A DNA stretch of 64,000 nucleotides from Ianthella basta (Eukaryota; Porifera; Demospongiae; Verongiida; Ianthellidae): the NCBI GenBank assembly GCA_964019415.1, contig CAXHTE010000003.1:23875-87874 (forward strand), written 5' to 3'. Both the position numbers and the translations under genes were made by a program. The notes beneath the pieces are model-generated. The model was given only the letters and a program-made list of their open reading frames with translations. It had not been told where the DNA came from and made no database searches. This document shows positions 23,701 to 32,700 of this stretch, in pieces. Each line of letters starts with the position of its first letter. Within the stretch, counting starts at the first letter, position 1.

Positions 23701-26700
23701 GGGACGGGTGTCATGACAACCCAGTGACCAGATCTAAACACATGCATGGTATGCAAAGGAACAGTACAGACATCTCCATACAGTATGTTTTGGGTCGGTT
23801 GTCCCAACTGGATGGTTGCAATTGGTCATCGGTTATCAATTATCAGCCTAGTGACATCATTTTTGCATGACCTTTAGTATACTCAATCTATTGGCGGACG
23901 ATAGAGATTCAGGGTATGTGGTGAAGGTGGGCGACCTGAATCACCGACTAGTCGTGATTTGACAGTTATCCCAGTGGTCTGGAATGCAGGTTACAGAAAA
24001 TCATTGCACGTGATTGGTACGAATCTGTTTAGCCCTGTGCTGTCTGTTCACTTATTGTGGAGGTGATTTCCTGTTGGTACAGAAATGTCCCCACCATTCT
24101 TAGCCTTAAATCATTCGAATACACTTTATTCCAGTCTTCCTCATTACAAACGCTGCTAATTCAGCTAGACTTGTAGCGGCCATAATGATGTCACCAGGTT
24201 GATAATTGATAACCGAAGACCGATTGCATATATCTAGTCAGGACAACCAACCCAAAAAGTACTGTAATGTGAGGTGACCTTACACATTCCACAATACACT
24301 AGAAATAATAAACATTTTCTACAAAAATTGTAAGGATGTAGGGATGGCATAAAAAAGAACAAAAACAAGTAAAGGCTGTTACACAGTGGAGCATTAGCCA
24401 TGGTCCCAACATGCAAGAACGTTGCACCTTATGGTCCTACATCCTTGAATGTAGGGACGATGGTTAATGCTCCACTGTGTAACAGCCTTTACTTGTTTCT
24501 GTCCTTTTTCTGCCATCCCTACATCCTTACAATTTTTGTAGAAAATTTTTATTATTTCTAGTTTCTGTACTTTTTATAGTGGACAGCTAAGCTGAAGCAA
24601 CACAAAGTCACTTAGTCTCAACCATAGGGCATTGATGCAGGCATTATACCTCATTTCTGTAATCCTGGAGCTCAAGGTGTGGGCTAGCACCTAGGTTCCC
24701 AGCGAGGAACGGCGACCGGAAGCCAACAATGGCTGGGAAATGCACGCACGACCGCAAAAGTCCTTCAAACGGCGCGCAAGTTAACTGCTGCAGCTGCTAA
24801 CAATGGCACCAGTCACTCTGGTTTCATCCGGTTTAATTACATAATTTGAAAATGGTGTGCGTCCCGCTTGGCCAAGCAACACGGCAGGAGTCGTGACAAG
24901 CGCCGTCTTCCGCACTAACTCGTGCCGCCTTCTAACCTACAAAGGAATGCAGATAGCCAAAATTGATGCAATATGGTGCAAGAAGTATCCTCCTGGTCCC
25001 TCTGTTTTGTGCGCTGCAGCTGTCAGAGAAGAAGAACAAGAAGAAGAAGAAGAAGAAGAAGAAACGTGGGTAATGTCCAGGGCACTCTCTACATGTAGGC
25101 ACACCTTCGCTGAGAAGTAAGGTTAGCTATGCGCACTGTTCAGTCCTGCTTCATCATGGTAAGCTTCGTTTGCCAGTTTTCAGCCCTGTTCAGGAGTAGT
25201 GCGACTTTTCGTTTGTATTACAGCATACAAACAACCACTGCCATCCCTACATATTGTATATACACTACATTCCTGATTAAGGTCATTCTTAGAGAAGCTG
25301 CTATGTTTTAACATCCATAACCAAATCGCTGTGTAATAGTGATTGATCCAAAACACTGTTGCATCCCAAGCCACGCTGTACATGTGCACACACTGTACCT
25401 CTTGTGGGGAGCAGATGTATTGACACTCCAGTTTTTTCACTTCACTAAAAAAGGACAACAACTTTGTGAGGACATCCACTGGAACACCCTCGAGAGTGAG
25501 ATGTTGTACACTCCCTTGATCACCTGCAGGCACTGTGTAGGGAAACAGGTATATAGTTGAACGTGTAAATACAATACCTATGTATACATATTTAAATTCA
25601 CATAGACATCCTCATTATTGCCTGTTACACACTATACACTACATCCAACTGAGTTACACAATATGTGACTGATATACACCAACCTACCATCACCAGGACA
25701 ATACCAGGACTCTGGGTTAAAGTTCAGGTTCACTTCTGTTAACGATTTGTTTCTTCTGATTTCAAAGAGGAGGTAACAATAGAACTGCTTGGGTAGAGTC
25801 ACATCACCACCATCACTCAGTGTCAGCTTGTTCATGGTCTTGTTTCCCGAGAGTAACCTTTCCATCTCCATCAGGACCTCATGGCCCATTGCCTGTAGTA
25901 GAAGACATCAACACAGTCCATCAAGCAGTGGGATGGGGATAAACACCATTTGACACTGTCACTACTGTTTGCTATCAGTGGACATTATCTACGCTGTTAT
26001 GTAGTAAATATACCACACTTGAGGGGATGTATTAGTGGGTATTTTCCAAGGTTGAAAGCCGAGGAGTACATTGCATAAATGTGTAGTATGTATGAGCGCA
26101 CTTTAGGTTGCCATGGAAATCACATACTAATTAGAGTTCCAGGCCTGAAAATATTGTTTCCATGGTAACAGTACAGCTATATATCTGTGCACAATTTGCT
26201 ACTGAACTACCCCATAATGTGAGGTGACCTAACGCATGTGCAGTTAGCCTTGCGTAGATGACTGCTATTCCTGCCTCCATTTTTATATGCTGATGTCATC
26301 AGTCAGCAGGAATAGGGTCAGGTGAACATCCTATACAACTCTGTGGCTTATTATTATTATAAGCAGTTACCACTGAAATAGCAATATTCATAGTGATTAA
26401 TGCGTTGCAACCGTGAAAGACATGAAGAGTACTAGGGACAATAAACTGGAGATTATTGGCATGCAGAAGGAGTTCGCGTTGCATTGGTAGGAAAGATTAA
26501 ACCAGATGAAACCTTACAGAAGACAGACAATGCGGTTAGTGGACGAATGCATGGACACACAAGTACAAAGTATGCACCTCTGTCGTCAACGCATTCAAAG
26601 CATGCAGTATTGCAGGAGACCTCTAGCTGGGGCAGTGCTGCTGTCCTAACGAGTGCAACCAGAACAATGCCATTTCAGCCTTTCTAAGGTGTGCACACAA

Positions 26701-29700
26701 GCCGATTACTGTATTTGGAACAATTGTGTATATACACATTACAGTGGAAGTGACTAATTGGGGTTGCGCTCTGTACAATAACGATATAGGCTGTTCACCA
26801 ATCCCTTTCTCCACAATTGATGACATAAATTAAGAATGGAGGCGAGAAAGCGGTCAGTTATGTGAGACTAATGTGCAATTGGGTTGAAATTTGCATGCAG
26901 GAATCATCATTACATCACACACTGATGCTTACCTCACATCCTTGTATGAGCTCACACTCAACCTCTGTCACATGTTGTAGACACAGCAACTTCACTACTG
27001 TACTGAGGGGAGGTCTCCTCAAGTACACCTTGCCAAAGTGTCCTTTGAAGGCACCATCTGTGATGGGCAAACATAACAATATGTCATGCACTCAGTGAAC
27101 TCTAAACATGGCAGTCACATTCTGCAGCTCATAATGACATTCATTGCTCAACACCACACCGCAACAGTGACTAGTGGTACACAGTATCAGAGCTACTCAT
27201 GCAGTTAAAGAGCTCTAAACACAAACAACATCTGTAAATCTATGTATGACTCTGTAAAACACAACACTGACACTCTCACTAAAACATGAAGATTACAAAT
27301 CATGTAAGCACCCCACAAGCTCTCAGCAGGAGTCGTACTATACCACTGATACAACTGTGGATGTGTCCACCGCCACACGTTCCATGTGTAGAGGTGGATA
27401 CTGGCTTCAACTCCATCCAACCAAGGAGTCATACATCCGTAGCACTCTAAAAACATACACAGATTGGAAGACATTGTGGATACCTTTCTGACTGTCACCT
27501 TTAGAAGCTTCCCTCTCCAGAGGTACTAGTCTGTCCAAGGCAACTTCTAGTTCTCTCCAGTCAGTGTCTAAAACACAGCACAGCACAACATATGGTTAGT
27601 TCAATACATGGGGGTGAGTAAAGTGAGGCAACATTCTGATTTACAACAAACCATCATACAGTGACATGCTAGCCATTTTTCCCTTCCCTTTCTCTTTCCC
27701 ACCATGTGTAGTTCACAATGTTGTCTTTCACTTGTATAACCATGGTACCTAGACCATCTTCATCTGTTGCTTGCTTACATACAATACTAATATATAGGGC
27801 AGTGGTTATGTACAAGGTCTATGTTTATGAGATGAAAAGTTTGGACTTTATCTCTGAAAAAGGAAAGTTTGGCCAATGAAAAACAGAGAAATGCTAGCCA
27901 ATACAGTACTCTGAAAATGAACTCATGAAGGCTTCACCACTCTCTCAACATTTCCATACACATAGTATATTTACATGCATAGACATGTAACACACATTAG
28001 TGAGGCAGTGTTTTGACACATACATATCTGAAAACCACACAACTATGCTAGTTTATTTAATTTATTATGCAGCAGAGCACAAAAATTGATGAAACTACAG
28101 CTCACCCTTATTTGTTTGGTGCAATGTCTGCAGTGTTCCACTGGCATAGACTGGCTCCAGCAAGCGATGGATTTCTGCAGAACCTGTACTATTCTCAATG
28201 GTGAGGCGTTTCAATGAGGGGAGCACAGAGAGGCAATAGCCATAGGCTGTGCAGTCATAAGCTGTCTTGGGCCTCACGTTCACCTCTTCTCCTGCAATAT
28301 GTGGCATTTGGAGGCGGACCAGTGAAATGTCTTGCGTCTCATAAAGGCACTGCATTTGAAAGTCTAAGGGATATACGTTTATCTTCATTTTAAGGTGATC
28401 AAAGTGCTGTAATTTAGTCAATCCACAATAAAAGCGCCACACCTGTGCCATGTGGGGCTCACCAAGATATCTGGCCCAAATCTCACACTGTTTGTCTGTC
28501 GTCAGGAGAGACACATAAACAGCCGCTAGAAATTCCTGTACAGTCAAGTGGATGAAGAAGAAGCTTTCAATGGCCCCTTTCCTGGACTTTGGGTCACATC
28601 GAATGGGCCTAGCTGTTAAAACACCACACCCTCTCTGACGATTTGAGAAGCGCTCACCAAGAACATGGAGATCGCCTGAATCAAACACTACTTTTTGCTT
28701 TTGAATGCAGTTATAAGCAATTTCCCCGAGTTTATAGATATCATGGTCTTTTGGAAGATCCAGGATGGATTTCAGTTCACGCAAGTCGTCATTGTACTTG
28801 AGGATTTTCACACAGAGGTAGTCATTGTAGATTTGTGTCAATGTTGGTGGAAGGTCCTCTCTAAATAGAAACACTTGACAAATGATGGATAGAACAACAG
28901 GGATTGAACAGAGACCTCTAATATGTGGGACGGAACCTATCTTCTTGACAAATATGTCAAACAGGTCTGGCTGACCTTGATCAGAGAAATATTGCTTTGC
29001 ATAAATCTTGATCTGGTCTTGAGTGAAACCAAGCACCTCAATATTAGCTAGACTAACTTGGCTACGAGACCTCTGCTCACTACGAGATTTCTGCATTTGG
29101 TGGTAGATCTCACATGTTACAATGGAGCGAGATGTTATAATAACATCACAGTGTCGTAGAATGGAATCACGGTTGTGTGATAAAAGGCTTACAAGGAAGT
29201 CAGACTGTCGAAGGTGAGGAGGCAGCTCATCAAATCCATCCAGGATGAAGAGCACACCTCCCCCTAGGTTGCTATATATTGTCTCAGACAATTTCTCAAG
29301 TGAAACATCATGTGTCATCATTGTTCGGAACAGCTGCAGAATGTCCAGTAATTTGAAGTCCTTCTTAAAGTGGAGCAAGTCTCGCAATTCAACTAAGATA
29401 ACTGACATGTAACCATGACAACCAGGGGGTTTACAGATGTCTTGGCAAATTTTCCGAGCCAATGTACTTTTACCTACGCCAGGAGCACCGCTAATGATTA
29501 CAAGTTTATGCTTCTCCACTAATCCTGGGATTGCCTCAAGCTCTACCTTACCAGTCCGGTAAGTGTAAACGTTATCGGCACCTTCCCTCACAGCCTCGAC
29601 AAACATCTCCTGAGCATGCTGAGCACTTAAATGGAAACGAGCAAGGGCTAAGTTAACGAATGGTAAGGCCTGATCGGCAGGGAGCCACTCATCCTCAACA

Positions 29701-32700
29701 ACCTTCATGTTCATATAGAACTTCACAAGGCAACTGGAAAAGAAGTCTACCTGCTCTCTTTCTCCTCCTCGCCCACCTTCCTCAACTGCAGAGTACAATG
29801 GTAGAAAGAGATACATGATAGTACATATTTAATTAACCCAACAAGTTCTGACACTGCAAATTAGAAAATTTAATTCTTACTACAAATGTCAATGCAAGTC
29901 ACAACTAGCCTCAATACTATTGGGTGTCTTCTGTACAAATATTACGTAAATGTTGATGTATTTCACATGATAGGAGCAGATATATCACATGACATATGCA
30001 TAATCACATGATGTATGCACATATCACTCAATGTTATACATATCATTCGATATATGCACATATCACACGATGTTTGCATATATCACATGATATGTGCACA
30101 TATCACTTGATATGTTATACAGTGGGCTCTGATTTATCTGACGTCTATTTATCCAGAAGCTTGATTTATCCGACGGAAGACTGAGGAACGGAATTGCTAC
30201 ATTCTATTGTAAAGATACCTTTTATGTGACATCTGATATATTCAACAAGTTTTGAGGGAACAGATGATGTCGGAAAAATCAGAGCCCACTGTACATATCA
30301 CTCGATATATGCACATATTACATGATGTATGCATAATTATATCACAAGGAATATGCACATATCACTCGATATATGCACATATAGTATGGTGATTGTGCAA
30401 CTATAGGGAGCTAAACATTGGCAGGTGGTCCCCTATATATGCGATATAGACCTGAGGAGTCAGTTGGACAATATACCAAAATACATGCATATAGGGACGT
30501 GTTCTAGGAACCGAGCACTGTGTCCGGCTCTGTTGCACGAAACTATGGCGTGGAAGACGTGCAGACACGGTCTGTTGAGCGACTTCTCCAGATGAGGAAA
30601 AGTAAAATCCAGCTGGATATTGTCGAAAGCTCCCACATGTGATTAAAATTGCCCCTTCTAGTTCTGATTCTGCATCAAAGACGGTCTTCCTCCAGAAAAG
30701 AAGCGTTTTCAAGACTCTCCATGCAGTACCCTGTCACGGCCACAACCAAACTGCTGACTGTGCATTAGTTTGATTTCGGTTCCCTGTCATGTCACTGGTC
30801 AGCTTGCTGCCAAAAGGCACGCAGTATTCTCATTGGTCAGCCCTGAAGCCTGTTGTGACGTCACGGAGGCGTCTGTTGAATGCAATGGTGCCATGGCCCA
30901 TTCCCAGAAGAAACAGTGACGTAAGGCAGGCGCTTATCAAATGTAAATGGCGTCGTCTCGGGAGAGGTCTGGCCTCAATATTGCTGCGGGGGAAAGTTCG
31001 TTCCTGTTACGCACTCGCCATACTATATATCACATATAGTACGGTAGGTCTATCAGTTGAACAATATACCAAAATACATGCATAAAGGGACGTGTTCTAG
31101 GAACCGAGCACTGTGTACTGTACTAACTGTACTTTACTGCACTGTACTGTACTGTACTAACCTCGGCGCTCATATTTACCTCAGTGCTTCACGCCTTGGT
31201 AAATATGTAAGCACCTCGGTCCTATATATCAGCTATAGACCTCCCTACCGTACTATATGTTATATGCACATATCACACAATATAAGCAGATATCACACAA
31301 ATAATGTATGCATAGATCACTTGATGTGTGCATCGATCATATAATGTAACAAAAAGCTTGTGGTCCATGATGTCATAAGTGGTCACATGGTCACAATGTG
31401 ATGTGCATGTGATACACAGCATGATCCAAGCTTGCATCAGATACCGCAGATATTTAAGGAACTGTGATTGCCCCCAGGTACTGATTTTGTTAGCTAAAAA
31501 GAGTTTGGCAACTCACTTCGAGAATTTCAGCAATTGTTCTCTTGGTAAAACCTTTAGACAAGAGAAACTGAACTTCTCCTGCATGAGTCAACTTCATGAG
31601 AAGGACACCCCCTCTGGCTTCCTTGCAGTTTCCCTTGGGTGTTACCAACTTCAGCCTTCTTGCTAACCTCAAAGACATGTGCTCATTACACAGTTTCACT
31701 TAAATCTTGTTGTGTATCACATGCACATCACATTGTGTCCACTTACAACATCATGGACCACAAGCATTTTTGTACATTATATTCTATGCATACATCAAGT
31801 GATGTATGCATACATCAAGTGATCTATGTGCATACATCAAGTGATCTATGCATTCATCAAGTGACATCTGCAGACATCAAGTAAGTGCTTATATTGTATA
31901 ATGTGTGCCTACATCGTGTGATATATGCTTATATCGTGTGATATACATAGCATATCGTGTGACATGTGCATGCATCGAGTGATATACGCATATGTCATGT
32001 GATATATCTGCTCCATTCATGTGATATATACAACATCGACATTTTACATAATATTAGTACAGTCGGCACCTCACACAAAACTTTGCAAGGTGTATGGAAA
32101 CTGTGATACTTGAATAGATTAGGCCATCTGCTGACAGCATAAAGTAGATCAGAGTTTAAGGTGAGTCACTTTACAATTCATGTTTCAGCTCATCTTTGGC
32201 TGCCATTAATCAAAATGTGTGGTCAGAAGCGGCTGTGTATGTGACGAGCGTAAATGCAAACTGCATGTCCACATAAGCAATGGAATAATAGTGCTGGAAT
32301 GCATGAGTATGCAGCTGGATGATATGGTTCCTTTTTATTTGACATCATGCAGTAGCTCAGGTACTTATCCAGCCTAAGACAGGTTTACACATGTGGGACA
32401 TGTACTATGTAAACAATGCAGAATGCGCGTGGCCAATTTTTCTAACTTTTGTCTCCCTCCTGCAACGCTTGCGCCTTTCAACTCCTGACAGGAATCGCCA
32501 ACAAAAAATGCATGACTGGAAAACCTAGATTATTTCCTTAGCATGCTAAATGAGCCATTGAAGCACCTCTACACAGCCCTTCTGCTAACACTCGCTGCAA
32601 AACCTCCCTCAGGGGGCAGGTCTCATGATGTCCTTGTGATTTTCCAAAAATGGCTGACGACATTATGGTACATTGATCGTACAAAACTGCACAGTATATA

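Larger units (their letters stand above)
29931..32062. mobile_element. 2.1-kb foldback element with satellite-like inverted termini
   Basis: The outermost 70 bases at 29,931-30,000 and 31,990-32,062 are inverted copies (CATATGTCATGTGATATATC then TGCTCC). Inside are arrays of a 20-24 bp unit (ATATCACATGATATATGCAC) in one orientation on the left (29,966-30,117; 30,292-30,385; 31,255-31,345) and the other on the right (31,785-32,030). A second nested pair (31,350-31,425 / 31,712-31,775, CTTGTGGTCCATGATG) brackets a unique centre. The element lies in the CARD-NACHT intron of the NLR gene. Confidence 0.8.
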
